DNA of 64,000 nucleotides from Devosia riboflavina (lineage in GTDB: Bacteria; Pseudomonadota; Alphaproteobacteria; Rhizobiales; Devosiaceae): NCBI RefSeq assembly GCF_000743575.1, contig NZ_JQGC01000022.1, positions 55,528 through 119,527 of the forward strand, given 5' to 3'. The notes beneath the pieces were generated by a model. The model did no database searches, was not told where the DNA came from, and saw only the letters and a list, made by a program, of their open reading frames with translations. A program made the translations under genes and the position numbers. Below, piece after piece: positions 1 through 9,126 of the stretch (within the stretch, counting starts at the first letter, position 1; the number at the start of each line of letters is the position of its first letter).

Positions 1-1592
1 TCGATGATGCGGGAATCCTTCATCACGATGACGCGGTCGGAGATGTATTGGACCACCGCCAGATCGTGCGAGATGAAGAGATAGCTTAGGCCCAGATCAC
101 GCTTGAGATCGACCAGGAGATTGAGAATCTGCGCCTGGATGGACACGTCGAGCGCTGAAACCGGTTCGTCGCAGATGACGAGCGAAGGTTTTAGGATCAG
201 CGCCCGGGCAATACCGATGCGCTGGCGTTGACCGCCGGAGAATTCATGCGGATAGCGTTCGGCGGCGGAGAGCGGCAAGCGGACGTGATCGAAAGTTTGG
301 GCTATGCGCTGGCGACGCTCCGCAGCGTCGCGCACCCCATGGACGATCAGCGGCGCTTCGAGAATGTCACGGATCGATTTTCGCGGGTTGAGCGAGCCGA
401 ACGGGTCCTGGAAAATCATCTGCAAGTCGCGGCGAACCGGCTGGAGCTGGTTTGGGCCGAGGCTGGTAATGTCCTGGCCTTGAAAACGGATGCTGCCGCT
501 TTCGGCATTGACGAGGCGCATGATGGCTTTCGACAGGGTCGACTTGCCGCTGCCGGACTCGCCTACGATGCCAAGCGTTTCGCCTTTGGCCAGCGTTAGC
601 GTGGCCTTGTCGAGCGCTCGGTTTTCACGATTGCGGGTCCTGTAGGTGACGGAGAGACCATCGACCTGCAGGATCGGCTCGTCGTCATTGGCGACGGGCG
701 GCAGATCGCGCGGAACGGGCTGGCGGATTTGATAGTCGTTCTGGCCGTCGGCATCCCTAACCACACGGATCTCGGAAAGCGTGCGCGAGGTGTAGTGCAC
801 GCCGTCTTCGAGCCGGATCGAGGCTTGCGCCAAGCCACGCGTATAGGGATGGCGGTCGGGTGAGAAGAGTTCGGACGTCGGCAGTTCTTCGAGCTTGTCG
901 CCGTGATACATGACGACGACGCGATCGCTCCAGCGCGAGACGACGCCAAGATCGTGGGTGATGAGCAGCAGGCCCATGGACAGCTTGCGGCGCAGTTCGT
1001 CGAGCAGTTCGAGGATTTGAGCCTGAATGGTCGCGTCGAGCGCCGTCGTTGGCTCGTCGGCTATAAGAAGTTTGGGTTTGCAGGCCACGGCGATGGCGAT
1101 CATCACGCGCTGGCGCTGGCCGCCGGAAAGCTGGTGCGGGAAATCGTCGACGCGCTTTTCGGCATCGGGGATTTTCACGAGGTTGAGCAGTTCTATGGCG
1201 CGGGCACGCGCTTCCTTCCTGCTCAACTTTTCGTGGAGGCGCAGCACCTCGGCGATCTGGTTGCCGATAGTGGCGACCGGATTGAGGCTGGTCATCGGCT
1301 CCTGGAAGATCATGGCGATCTCCCGCCCACGCACCTTGCGAATGTCGCGGTCGGAAAGCTTTAGCAGGTCCGTGCCTTCGAAAGTGATCCGGCCATTGGG
1401 CACCTCAGCATTGCGCGGCAGGAGGCGCATCAAGGCCAGGGCGCTGAGCGATTTTCCCGAACCGGACTCCCCGACCACGGCGACGGTTTCGCCCCGATCG
1501 ACGGAAAAGCTCAGGTGGCGAACAGGATCGGCGGAGCCGAAGCGGACAGTGAGGTTTTCGACCTCGAGAAGGCGGCTGGATGCAGGGCTCAC
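1..1592 (-). CDS. ABC transporter, fused double ATP-binding protein (dipeptide/oligopeptide type), 3' end outside window
   Basis: Energises an inner-membrane importer of the Dpp/Opp/Gsi class; both nucleotide-binding domains lie on one chain, as in GsiA. The frame opens with a GTG whose bases overlap the stop of the upstream permease gene (GTGA), giving about 530 visible codons. Domain 1 has Walker A GESGSGKS at residues 41-48 and signature LSGGQRQRV near 155; domain 2 has a second GESGSGKST near residue 341, [15 protein letters not shown] and a Walker B ending VICDEP. The gene runs off the left edge inside domain 2, after its H-loop (ISHD). Third gene of the minus-strand transporter operon. 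No binding-protein gene is visible here; it could lie to the left. Substrate unknown, but divergence from the organosulfur cluster hints at a sulfur compound or peptide (inference). Confidence 0.93.
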   Translation of the reverse strand, partial: MSPASSRLLEVENLTVRFGSADPVRHLSFSVDRGETVAVVGESGSGKSLSALALMRLLPRNAEVPNGRITFEGTDLLKLSDRDIRKVRGREIAMIFQEPMTSLNPVATIGNQIAEVLRLHEKLSRKEARARAIELLNLVKIPDAEKRVDDFPHQLSGGQRQRVMIAIAVACKPKLLIADEPTTALDATIQAQILELLDELRRKLSMGLLLITHDLGVVSRWSDRVVVMYHGDKLEELPTSELFSPDRHPYTRGLAQASIRLEDGVHYTSRTLSEIRVVRDADGQNDYQIRQPVPRDLPPVANDDEPILQVDGLSVTYRTRNRENRALDKATLTLAKGETLGIVGESGSGKSTLSKAIMRLVNAESGSIRFQGQDITSLGPNQLQPVRRDLQMIFQDPFGSLNPRKSIRDILEAPLIVHGVRDAAERRQRIAQTFDHVRLPLSAAERYPHEFSGGQRQRIGIARALILKPSLVICDEPVSALDVSIQAQILNLLVDLKRDLGLSYLFISHDLAVVQYISDRVIVMKDSRII

Positions 1593-2581
1593 GACCGTTC
1601 CTCCGAAAAGCGCGGGTTGAGCGCATCGTTGAGACCGTCGCCGATCAGGTTGAGAGCGAGCACGGTGAAGACGATGGCGAGACCCGGCAGGAAGGTGAGG
1701 TACCAGGCAGTGCGGATCAGTTCGCGGCCATTGCCGATCATCGAACCCCAGCTGACCACATTAGGATCGCCCAGGCCCATGAAGCTCAATGCCGATTCCA
1801 TCAGGATGGCCGTCGCAACCATGACCGAGGCGGTGACGATCAGCGGCGGCAGTGCATTGGGCAGGATTTCCTTGAAGATGATGCGCGGGTGGCGGAAGCC
1901 TAGGCTGCGCGCGGCGACCACGTAGTCCTTCTCGCGGATGGCGCGGAACTCGGCGCGGGTGAGACGCGCCACCATGGGCCAGCTCACGATGGCGATGGCG
2001 ACCGAAACAGTGGTGGCCGATGGCTGGGCGATGGCAACGAGGACCACCAGCAGCACGAAATTAGGAAGGGTCTGGAAGATTTCGATGATGCGAACGAGCA
2101 CGTCATCGACCCAGCCGCCGAAATAGCCGGCCAGCGAACCGACAGTGATGCCGACACCAAGCCCCAGGGCCGTTGCGGTCAACCCGACAAAAAGCGAGAT
2201 GCGTGCGCCGTGGAAGAGACCGGCCAGCACATTGCGGCCCATGGAATCCGTACCAAGCGGAAAGGCCGCATCCTGGCCCGGCCAGAGGAAGGGTTTTCCG
2301 ACCATGCCCAGCGGATCGCCGGGAAAGGCGATGGGCGCAATGAGTGCAACCAAGACCATCAGGGAGAGGAAAACCAGCCCGAAAAGCGCATTGGGATTGC
2401 GCAGGAAGGCTGCGAGTTCACGCCGGCCCGCCGGCACGGAGACTGATGCCGTGCGCGTCGTGCGGGCGTCGGGTGCCTTGATATTGTGCCATTGAGGCGT
2501 ATCCGGCTTTTCGGCCTGAGTAGCGCTGGCGCGCGACTGAATTGGCGTAGCGGCATGCGTGACGGCGGTTTCGGTCGTCAT
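1589..2581 (-). CDS. ABC transporter permease, DppC/OppC type
   Basis: 330-residue inner-membrane permease of the peptide ABC class. A hydrophilic N-terminal stretch of about 60 residues precedes the first membrane helix (residues about 70-90, [19 protein letters not shown]). The BPD_transp_1 domain follows, with the EAA loop around [26 protein letters not shown], which contacts the ATPase. The start overlaps the stop of the DppB-like gene by 4 nt (ATGA) and its own stop overlaps the start of the ATPase gene, so the three genes are translationally coupled. Paired with the permease at 2578-3567. Substrate not readable from sequence. Confidence 0.93.
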   Translation of the reverse strand: MTTETAVTHAATPIQSRASATQAEKPDTPQWHNIKAPDARTTRTASVSVPAGRRELAAFLRNPNALFGLVFLSLMVLVALIAPIAFPGDPLGMVGKPFLWPGQDAAFPLGTDSMGRNVLAGLFHGARISLFVGLTATALGLGVGITVGSLAGYFGGWVDDVLVRIIEIFQTLPNFVLLVVLVAIAQPSATTVSVAIAIVSWPMVARLTRAEFRAIREKDYVVAARSLGFRHPRIIFKEILPNALPPLIVTASVMVATAILMESALSFMGLGDPNVVSWGSMIGNGRELIRTAWYLTFLPGLAIVFTVLALNLIGDGLNDALNPRFSEERS

Positions 2582-3567
2582 TTCTGCTCTCCGATGCGGG
2601 GATCGAGCCAGGCCTGCGCGAGGTCGACCACCGTGTTGGCCAGAATGACCAGGATGGACGAGAGCAGCAGGATGCCCAGAAGAACGGTGTAGTCGCGGCC
2701 CATCACGGCCTCGAAAGCGAGGCGCCCGAGGCCGGGCCAGCTATAGACAGTCTCCACCACTACGGCGCCGCCGAGCATGCCGCCGACATGCATGCCAGCC
2801 ATGGTGGTGATGGGAATGAGCGCATTGCGCAGCACGTGCTTGACTGTCACCACCACGGGCGAGAGGCCCTTGGCGTAAGCGGTGCGCACAAAATCCTGGT
2901 TCTTGACCTCAAGCATGGCGGCGCGTGTCAGGCGGGCATAGATCGCGACATAGAAGAGCGCGAGTGAGGTCGCCGGCAGGACCATGTAGCGCGCCTTGTC
3001 GACGATGGCAGCAAAGCCGGTATAGGACGAGCCGATGGTCCCTGCCCCGCCGCTCGGCAGCCAACCCAGCGTCACCGAGAACAGCACGATCAGCATCAGG
3101 CCAATCCAGAAGCCCGGCACGGAATAGAACAGCAGCGCGAGGATCGAGAGCAGGCGATCCGGCAAGCGACCGGAAAAGGCAGCCATCAGCGACCCCAGCG
3201 TCAAGCCGATGAGAATGGCAATGGCCAGAGCCATGGCCATCAGCGTGAGCGTGCCGGGCAGGCGCTGCCCGATGAGTTCGGTCACCGGCATGCCGTAGCG
3301 CGGCGAAAAGCCGAGGCTGAACTGGGCCAGATTGCCGAGATAATTGGCGAGCTGCACCAGCACGGGATTGTCGAGACCGAAGCGCTCGCGCAGCGCCTGC
3401 ATGGTTTCGACGGTCGCCGAACCAGCCTCGCCCGCCATGACGTCCGCTGCGTCGCCGGGGGCAAGCTGCAGCAGGAAGAAATTGAGAATGATGATGCCGA
3501 GGATGGTGGGCACCGCTTGCAGAAGCGTGCGTCGCAACGTCCTCAATATGCGCAGCAGTGCTGACAT
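2578..3567 (-). CDS. ABC transporter permease, DppB/OppB type
   Basis: 329-residue permease, partner of the DppC-like protein. The start chosen gives MSALLRILRTLRRTL followed by a first helix (AVPTILGIIILNFFLL) and sits behind GAGAAAG; an in-frame start 16 codons further upstream is less likely. The periplasmic loop carries PGDAADV and a conserved RFGLDNPVLVQ segment, and the C-terminal EAA region reads EVKNQDFVRTAYAKGL, all normal for DppB. First gene of the transporter operon and divergent from the desulfurization-like operon starting at 3867. Confidence 0.93.
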   Translation of the reverse strand: MSALLRILRTLRRTLLQAVPTILGIIILNFFLLQLAPGDAADVMAGEAGSATVETMQALRERFGLDNPVLVQLANYLGNLAQFSLGFSPRYGMPVTELIGQRLPGTLTLMAMALAIAILIGLTLGSLMAAFSGRLPDRLLSILALLFYSVPGFWIGLMLIVLFSVTLGWLPSGGAGTIGSSYTGFAAIVDKARYMVLPATSLALFYVAIYARLTRAAMLEVKNQDFVRTAYAKGLSPVVVTVKHVLRNALIPITTMAGMHVGGMLGGAVVVETVYSWPGLGRLAFEAVMGRDYTVLLGILLLSSILVILANTVVDLAQAWLDPRIGEQK

Positions 3568-3663
3568 GAGCGCTTTCTCTTTCACTCGATAGGAGCAATG
3601 GGGTCCTTGCGGCATCCGGAAAGAGCGACGCTCGGCTCCGGGGTTCAGCCTGCGAAATTTATG

Positions 3664-3689
3664 TTGACTAGTTTTATAGGCTTTGTCAA
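3664..3689. promoter_or_regulatory. Candidate divergent promoter/operator (TTGAC-N16-GTCAA)
   Basis: Between the divergent transporter and desulfinase genes an exact inverted repeat TTGAC ... GTCAA is spaced by 16 nt. Each arm read on its own strand resembles a -35 hexamer (TTGACT on plus, TTGACA on minus), but no good -10 follows at 17 nt on either strand. It may be an operator rather than promoter elements. Confidence 0.3.
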
Positions 3690-3764
3690 ATCTGCTTTGG
3701 CAAATTCATCCTGACTTTGCGCCATTTCAGGAACTAGCTTCTTACACAACAGCCAATTCTGAAC

Positions 3765-3776
3765 ATTTGCGCAAAT
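3765..3776. promoter_or_regulatory. 12-bp perfect palindrome ATTTGCGCAAAT upstream of the desulfinase operon
   Basis: Perfect dyad about 90 bp before the start codon at 3867, in the 299-bp divergent intergenic region. A regulator could bind here. It does not match the palindrome in front of the Rrf2 gene. Confidence 0.3.
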
Positions 3777-3866
3777 TCATTGCTCTTCACAGGGCACGAC
3801 GGAAACAGACAAACGCATTGGGATGCTGGTTTGGAAAAACCTGCTCCCGCCAACAGGAGACGAGGC

Positions 3867-4907
3867 ATGACGATCAAGAACACGATTTCCGAGATCTGGT
3901 ACACGCGCTGCCCCGTGCCCACTCCGGTTGGTCTGGCGGTGCAACTGGGTTTTCTGGAAGAGGCTTTCGCCAAGGAGGGCGTGAAGCTCAACTCGATCAT
4001 CGACAGCAAGGATCGGGCGATCAGGTCGAGCCATTTCGACCATCACCTCAACTATTCCTTCCGCCACGGCGGCAATGTTCCGCCGATCCGTGCGCGCTCG
4101 GAAGGTAATCCGACTCGTCTCGTTGGCATCACCTGGACCGATGAGTTCCAGGCCATCATCACCCTGCCCGGTAGCGGCATCAAAACCACCAAGGACCTGG
4201 TCGGTCGCCGCTTCGGCATCGCTCGCCGCCCGCCTGGTATCGTCGATTTCATGGCCGCAACCGCGCTTAAGGGCCTCGTCTCGGCCCTCTCGCTGGAAGG
4301 TCTCTCGCATAAGCAAGTCGAGATCGTCGACATTGCGCTGACCGATTCCGTGCTCGATGGCCGCGAAGGCCCGCAGCTCTACGGCCTCCGCAATCGTCAG
4401 GCTTACGGTGCCGAAATCGCTGCCCTGCTGCGCGGCGAGGTGGATGCCATCTACGTCAAGGGAACCGGCGGCATTGCCGTCGCCAATCTGATCGCGGCCC
4501 ATACCGTGGTCGAGTTCGGCTTCCATCCCGATCCCAGGATTCGCATCAATTCCGGCTCACCGCGCGTGCTGACCGTCGACGAACGCCTTGCCGAAGACCG
4601 GCCGGACCTCGTCGCTCGTCTCATCGAGACGCTGCATCGTGCCAGCGACTGGGCAGAGGCCCATCCCGACGATGTCCGCCGTTTCGTCGCCCGCGAGGTC
4701 GGCGCCTCCGAAGAAGTCGTGGCATCAGCCAATGGGCCGGACCTGCACAAGCATCTGGGGCTCGGTCTTGAGCCGGAACTGGTCGCCGCCATCGGGCACT
4801 ACAAGGACTTCCTCTACGAGTGGGGCTTCCTCGAACGCGATTTTGACATCAACGCCTGGGTCGACCGCCGGCCTTGGGACGGCATCGACGTCCGCGCCGT
4901 CGCCTGA
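3867..4907 (+). CDS. DszB-like sulfinate desulfinase / NrtA-SsuA-fold protein, copy 1
   Basis: 346 residues, periplasmic-binding-protein fold of the SsuA/NrtA type but with no signal peptide, so probably a cytoplasmic enzyme rather than a transport protein. It carries the pattern of the desulfinase DszB: Cys15 in YTRCPVP, then His56 and Arg66 in SHF...FRHGGNVPP. DszB uses Cys27, His60 and Arg70, with the same ten-residue His-Arg spacing and the same R-x-G-G-x-[IV]-P-P context. Expected reaction by analogy: hydrolysis of an organic sulfinate to sulfite plus the desulfurized product. The start at 3867 has AGGAGA six bases upstream; an in-frame ATG at 3780 lacks this. First gene of the operon, 15 nt before the next. 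The substrate is unknown, and automatic annotation would probably call it an ABC substrate-binding protein. Confidence 0.75.
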   Translation: MTIKNTISEIWYTRCPVPTPVGLAVQLGFLEEAFAKEGVKLNSIIDSKDRAIRSSHFDHHLNYSFRHGGNVPPIRARSEGNPTRLVGITWTDEFQAIITLPGSGIKTTKDLVGRRFGIARRPPGIVDFMAATALKGLVSALSLEGLSHKQVEIVDIALTDSVLDGREGPQLYGLRNRQAYGAEIAALLRGEVDAIYVKGTGGIAVANLIAAHTVVEFGFHPDPRIRINSGSPRVLTVDERLAEDRPDLVARLIETLHRASDWAEAHPDDVRRFVAREVGASEEVVASANGPDLHKHLGLGLEPELVAAIGHYKDFLYEWGFLERDFDINAWVDRRPWDGIDVRAVA

Positions 4908-4922
4908 ATTCCGAGGACACTT

Positions 4923-6143
4923 ATGACCACCGATTTCACCCCCTATATCGCCAAGGCCGAACATCTCGGCCGACGCTTCGCCCTCACCGCAGGGCACTAT
5001 GACGAAACCGGCGAATTTCCCTTCGCCAATTTTGACGCGCTTTACGAGGCCGGCCTGCTTGGGCTCGTAACGTCAACCGAGCATGGCGGCCTTGGCGGCG
5101 GCCTCAACGAAGCGCTTGCCGTGGTTTCGGCCGTGGCGCAGGGCGAGCCGTCCACGGCGCTGGTGCTGGCGATGCACTACAGCCAGCACTATGGCATCCG
5201 CGCCTCGGGCAAGTGGCCGCAGCATCTGATCGAGCGTGTCACCAAGGCCAATCGCGAAGGCGTGGCCCTGCTCAATGCAGCGCAGGTCGAGCCGCGCGTC
5301 GGGTCGCCTTCGCATGGCAGCCTGCCGGAAACGGTGGCGCGCAAGGTCGGCAATCAGTGGCGCATCACCGGCCACAAGACCTATGCGACCGGCATTCCGC
5401 TGCTCAAATGGGTTTCAGTACTGGCTGTTACCGACGAACCGGAACCGCGCCTCGGCTCCTTCCTCGTGCCGACCGATGCCGACGGCATTCGCGTCGAAAA
5501 GACCTGGAACGCCACCGGCATGCGCGCCACCAACAGCCATGACCTGATCCTCGATGACGTCGCCATCGATATCGACGATGTGCTTGATATCGCGCCGGCC
5601 ACCGAAGGCCTCAAGCGCGACGAGCGCCTTGGCGCCTGGTATTTTACTCTCGTCCCTTCGATCTATGACGGCGCCGCTCGCGCCGCACGCGACTGGCTGG
5701 TGGATTTCACCAGCACCCGCGCCCCGGCCAGCCTCGGCGCACCGCTTTCCACCGTTCCACGGATCCAGGATGGCATCGGCCAGATCGAAGTCTGGCTCGC
5801 GACCAATCGGCGTCTGCTGCGCACGATTGCCGAGGATTTTGACGCGGGTCGTCCCTTTGGCTCTGACTCGGCTGCAACCAAGCATGTGGTGATCGAGAAC
5901 GCCATTCTGGCGACAACCCTAGCGCTCGATCTCGGTGGCAATCCCGGCATCAGCCGCGACCATCCGCTGGAGCGGCACCATCGCGACGCGATCTCGGGCA
6001 AGGCCCATGCGCCGCAGAACAACATGATCCGCACTATTTTGGCCAAGGGCGCCTTCGCTCGCTACGCCGCGCGCAAGGACGAGCCTGTCGAACCCGTCGC
6101 CGTGCGTACGCCGACGCGTCCGCGCCTTGTCGCCAGCGCCTGA
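4923..6143 (+). CDS. DszC/SfnB-like flavin-dependent monooxygenase (acyl-CoA dehydrogenase fold)
   Basis: 406 residues, acyl-CoA dehydrogenase superfamily. N-terminal helical domain (FANFDALYEAGLLGLVTSTEHGG), middle beta domain with ITGHKTYATG and WNATGMRATNSHD, C-terminal helical domain ending with HHRDAISGKAHAPQ. The last segment, with RD and a His/Asn-rich turn in place of the catalytic Glu region of dehydrogenases, suits the DszC/SfnB/group D monooxygenase branch that uses reduced FMN and oxygen. DszC oxygenates the sulfur of dibenzothiophene; here a C-S compound is the likely but unproven substrate. Sits between the two DszB-like genes, which supports a sulfur role. Start follows GAGGA. 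Confidence 0.72.
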   Translation: MTTDFTPYIAKAEHLGRRFALTAGHYDETGEFPFANFDALYEAGLLGLVTSTEHGGLGGGLNEALAVVSAVAQGEPSTALVLAMHYSQHYGIRASGKWPQHLIERVTKANREGVALLNAAQVEPRVGSPSHGSLPETVARKVGNQWRITGHKTYATGIPLLKWVSVLAVTDEPEPRLGSFLVPTDADGIRVEKTWNATGMRATNSHDLILDDVAIDIDDVLDIAPATEGLKRDERLGAWYFTLVPSIYDGAARAARDWLVDFTSTRAPASLGAPLSTVPRIQDGIGQIEVWLATNRRLLRTIAEDFDAGRPFGSDSAATKHVVIENAILATTLALDLGGNPGISRDHPLERHHRDAISGKAHAPQNNMIRTILAKGAFARYAARKDEPVEPVAVRTPTRPRLVASA

Positions 6144-6153
6144 GGAAACACAG

Positions 6154-7188
6154 ATGAGCCAGGAACCCAAATCCGTCTGGTACACGCGCTGCCCTGCCCC
6201 AACACCGCTCTCCATCGCGGCCCAGCTTGGCTGGGTGGACGAGGCATTTGGCACCAGGAGCGTTGCAGTTGCCTCGATCCGCGATAGCAAAGACCCGGCG
6301 GTTCGCCAGAGCCATTTTACCCATGCACTTGACTGGTCTTTCCGCCAGGGCGGCAATATCCCGCCGATCTGGGCACGTTCTGGCGGTCGGGAAACCCGCA
6401 TCGTCGGCATCACCACGACCGATGAATTCCAGGCGGTTATTTCCCTGCCTACGACTGGCATCAAGACCGCGAAAGACCTCAAGGGGCGCAAGGTTGGCGT
6501 GCCGCGGCAGGCTGGTGGCATCGTCGACTTCCAGCGCGCAACTGCGCTCAAGGGGATCGTCTCGGCGCTCTCGCTTGAGGGGTTGACGGCTGGGGATGTC
6601 GAGATTGTCTATCTCGACGCGCGCGAGCCCGCTTTGCTGGAAATAGGCAATGCGACCTTCCTCGGCCTCAAGCGCCGCTATCCCTATGGCGGTGAATTGC
6701 TGGCTCTCGCCCGCGGAGAAATCGACGCCTTCTTCGTCAAGGGCGCCGAAGGCCTGGTGCTCGCCAATCAGATCGGCGCGACTATCGTTTCCGAATTTGG
6801 CTTCCACCCAGATGCCCGCATCCGCATCAACAATGGTACGCCGCGCCCGCTGACGGTCGATGCAAAGTTTGCCGATGAGCGACCGGACCTCGTGGCTGAA
6901 CTCGTGGCCACCGTCGACCGCGTCGGCGCGTGGGCCGAGGCGCATCCTGAGGACACGGTGCGTTTCATCGCCCGGGAAATCGGCGTTGCCGAGGAAGCGA
7001 TCTGGGCCGCCAATGGCACGAATGTCCATCGCCACCTGAAATTGACACTGGAAGACGAGCAGATCGACGCCCTCTCCCATTTCAAGGATTTCCTTCTCGA
7101 GTGGGGCTTTATTCCCGCCGATTTCGACGTCGCCGCATGGGTCGATCCGCGCGCACTTGATGCCGCACGGCGCAGCGAGGCCGCATGA
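6154..7188 (+). CDS. DszB-like sulfinate desulfinase / NrtA-SsuA-fold protein, copy 2
   Basis: 344-residue paralogue of the protein at 3867-4907, again without a signal peptide. The triad pattern is intact: Cys13 in YTRCPAP, His54 in SHF and Arg64 in FRQGGNIPP. The two copies align along their length (TDEFQA, TGIKT-KDL-GR, IVDF-ATALKGIVSALSLEGL, VEFGFHPD versus SEFGFHPD) but have diverged clearly, so this is an old duplication. ATG at 6154 follows GAGGAAACA; an in-frame start at 6127 overlaps the previous gene. Its stop overlaps the start of the FAD monooxygenase by 4 nt. A pair may cover two sulfinate intermediates or form a heteromer (inference). Confidence 0.74.
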   Translation: MSQEPKSVWYTRCPAPTPLSIAAQLGWVDEAFGTRSVAVASIRDSKDPAVRQSHFTHALDWSFRQGGNIPPIWARSGGRETRIVGITTTDEFQAVISLPTTGIKTAKDLKGRKVGVPRQAGGIVDFQRATALKGIVSALSLEGLTAGDVEIVYLDAREPALLEIGNATFLGLKRRYPYGGELLALARGEIDAFFVKGAEGLVLANQIGATIVSEFGFHPDARIRINNGTPRPLTVDAKFADERPDLVAELVATVDRVGAWAEAHPEDTVRFIAREIGVAEEAIWAANGTNVHRHLKLTLEDEQIDALSHFKDFLLEWGFIPADFDVAAWVDPRALDAARRSEAA

Positions 7189-8432
7189 CTACTCCCTTTG
7201 TCGATATCGCCATCATCGGCGGCGGCCCCGGCGGGCTGGCGCTCGCCCAAGGGCTCAAGAAGAACGGCATCGAAGCTGCCGTGTTCGAGCGCGATGCCGT
7301 GCGGGCCGATTATGTGCAGGGCTTTCGCCTGCGCCTCAGGCAGCGCGGCCTTGATGCGCTTGAGGCCAATCTGCCGCCGCACCTCTTCGAAGCATTCCTC
7401 GCCACGCTGGGCCGGGCGCCAACGGAAAACACGGCGCTCGACGAAAATTTCAACCCGGTGGATAGCAGCGCCTGGGGCCGCGGTGTCGAGGACACGCATG
7501 TCGAAAAGTCGGTAAGCCGCATCACCTTGCGACAGATTCTGCTGTCGGGCCTCGAAGATGTTGTACAGACCGGCAAGCAGTTCCTGCGCTACGAGATAGA
7601 GCCCGAAGGTACGGTGCTGTCGCACTTTGCCGATGGGTCGCAGGTACGTTCCAATATTCTCGTCGGCGCCGACGGCGCGGGCTCGGCTGTGCGGCGGCAA
7701 TTGCTACCTGACTTAAAGAGCATCGACACAGGTGTGCGTCGGCTCGCCGGCAAGATGACCCTCGATGCGGCTGCGCTGCATGGCATCGAATCCGTCCTGC
7801 TCGACACCAATGCCAATATCCGCCCAAGCGAGGGCCACAACCTGATGATCACCAGTCATCGCGTTGATCCCTCGGCCTTCGACCAGCACGGCGTCATCGG
7901 CAGGAATGACGTGACCCATAAGGATATTGCCGGTTTCCACTTCAACAACACGACCAGCTATGTCTGGTGGAACACGGCCTATGAGGTCGGCGAGTTGGCG
8001 CCGGACGATGTGCTCGAAACCCTTTCCGGCGCTGAACTTCTAGAAGTGCTGCTGGCAAAGATCGAGCATTGGGACGAGCGCATTCTCAAGCTGATCCGCC
8101 ATACCGATCCGTCGACCGTGGCTCTCCTGAAAGTGCGCTCGTCGCAGCCCGGTGCAGTCTGGGAAACGGGACCTGTGACCCTTCTGGGCGATTCCATTCA
8201 CGCCATGACCTATTTCCGTGCGCTGGGCGGCAATACCGCCCTCTACGACACGGGCCTGCTCGTGCCGCAACTTGTGGCCGCCCGCCAACGCGGCAAGCCC
8301 ATCCTCGCAGCGCTCAACGACTACGAAAACGCCATGCGCGAGCATGGCTACGAGGCCGTGCGCTCCTCGCTCACTGCCATGCAGAACAATGTCGCCGCCG
8401 GCCGCGCCCTAAAGGGCGTTGCCGCCGAGTAG
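7185..8432 (+). CDS. FAD-dependent monooxygenase, class A (PHBH fold)
   Basis: 415 residues. Dinucleotide-binding GGGPGG at the N-terminus (residues about 9-14) followed by a beta-alpha-beta ending FERD, a DG motif in VGADGAGSAVR near residue 160, and the C-terminal GD motif in TLLGDSIHAMTYFRALGGNTAL near 330. These are the three FAD/NAD(P)H motifs of flavoprotein hydroxylases. The family hydroxylates aromatic or cyclic compounds using NAD(P)H. Translationally coupled (ATGA) to the second DszB-like gene, so it may process the carbon skeleton before or after sulfur removal. Substrate unknown. Confidence 0.85.
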   Translation: MTTPFVDIAIIGGGPGGLALAQGLKKNGIEAAVFERDAVRADYVQGFRLRLRQRGLDALEANLPPHLFEAFLATLGRAPTENTALDENFNPVDSSAWGRGVEDTHVEKSVSRITLRQILLSGLEDVVQTGKQFLRYEIEPEGTVLSHFADGSQVRSNILVGADGAGSAVRRQLLPDLKSIDTGVRRLAGKMTLDAAALHGIESVLLDTNANIRPSEGHNLMITSHRVDPSAFDQHGVIGRNDVTHKDIAGFHFNNTTSYVWWNTAYEVGELAPDDVLETLSGAELLEVLLAKIEHWDERILKLIRHTDPSTVALLKVRSSQPGAVWETGPVTLLGDSIHAMTYFRALGGNTALYDTGLLVPQLVAARQRGKPILAALNDYENAMREHGYEAVRSSLTAMQNNVAAGRALKGVAAE

Positions 8433-8453
8433 AACCATAGAAAGCCCCATTCC

Positions 8454-9104
8454 ATGTCCATCGTCGTCTTCGGCGCCTCCGGCAATATCGGCGGCAATAT
8501 CCGCAAGGAAGCCCTGTCGCGCGGTCTTCGCGTGACGGCCGTCACCAATTCGAGCCCGCTCGACGCGGCGCCCAACTTGACTACGCTCACGGCAGATCTG
8601 GCCGATACGGAAGCCGTTGCACGGATTGTTTCCGGCCATGATGCAGTGATTTCGGCCTATAGCCCCGGTCTCCGAAAGTACTCGGCAGATGAGGCGGCCG
8701 AGCTCATTCGCCGCGCACATGAATCGCTCTTCGAGGGCGTAAAGCTTGGTGGCGTGAAGCGGCTGATCCTTGTCGGCGGCGTCGGCAGCCTTGAAGCCAG
8801 CCCCGGCGTCGATGTGGTCGATAGCGATTTTTATCCTGCCGATCACAAGGCCCATACGCTGCGCAATCGCGAGATTTTGCGCGCGCTCAAGCGCGGCGAA
8901 TATGATCTCGACTGGACCTATGTCTCCCCGCCGCTTGAAATCAAGGCCGGCGAGCGCACCGGTAAGTTCCGCCTCGGAGAAGACCAGCTTTTACGAGATG
9001 CCGCAGGCAATAGCCGTATTTCCGAGGCCGATTTCGCCGTCGCCATTCTCGATGAGCTGGAACAGGGCCACTACGTCCGTCGTCGCTTCACGGCGGCCTA
9101 TTGA
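8454..9104 (+). CDS. NAD(P)-binding reductase, atypical SDR (NmrA/YwnB-like)
   Basis: 216 residues. An N-terminal Rossmann motif GASGNIGGNI (residues about 6-15) follows a short beta strand, and SRGLRVTAVTNS supplies the second half of the nucleotide site. Later parts (AVISAYSPG, RLILVGGVGSLE, LDWTYVSPPLEIKAGERTGKFR) match the NAD(P)H-binding domain family whose members are reductases or redox sensors. It lacks the YxxxK pair of classical SDRs. Lies 21 nt after the FAD monooxygenase and 22 nt before the DszA-like gene, so part of the same operon. Could supply reducing equivalents or reduce an intermediate; not determinable. Confidence 0.8.
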   Translation: MSIVVFGASGNIGGNIRKEALSRGLRVTAVTNSSPLDAAPNLTTLTADLADTEAVARIVSGHDAVISAYSPGLRKYSADEAAELIRRAHESLFEGVKLGGVKRLILVGGVGSLEASPGVDVVDSDFYPADHKAHTLRNREILRALKRGEYDLDWTYVSPPLEIKAGERTGKFRLGEDQLLRDAAGNSRISEADFAVAILDELEQGHYVRRRFTAAY

Positions 9105-9126
9105 GCCGATTGCTTGGGACTTTAGC

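Noticed and set aside
3867..4907. Annotation as an aliphatic sulfonate/nitrate ABC substrate-binding protein (SsuA/NrtA)
   Set aside because: No signal peptide or lipobox, and the DszB Cys/His/Arg pattern is present; the fold is shared, so the general resemblance is expected.
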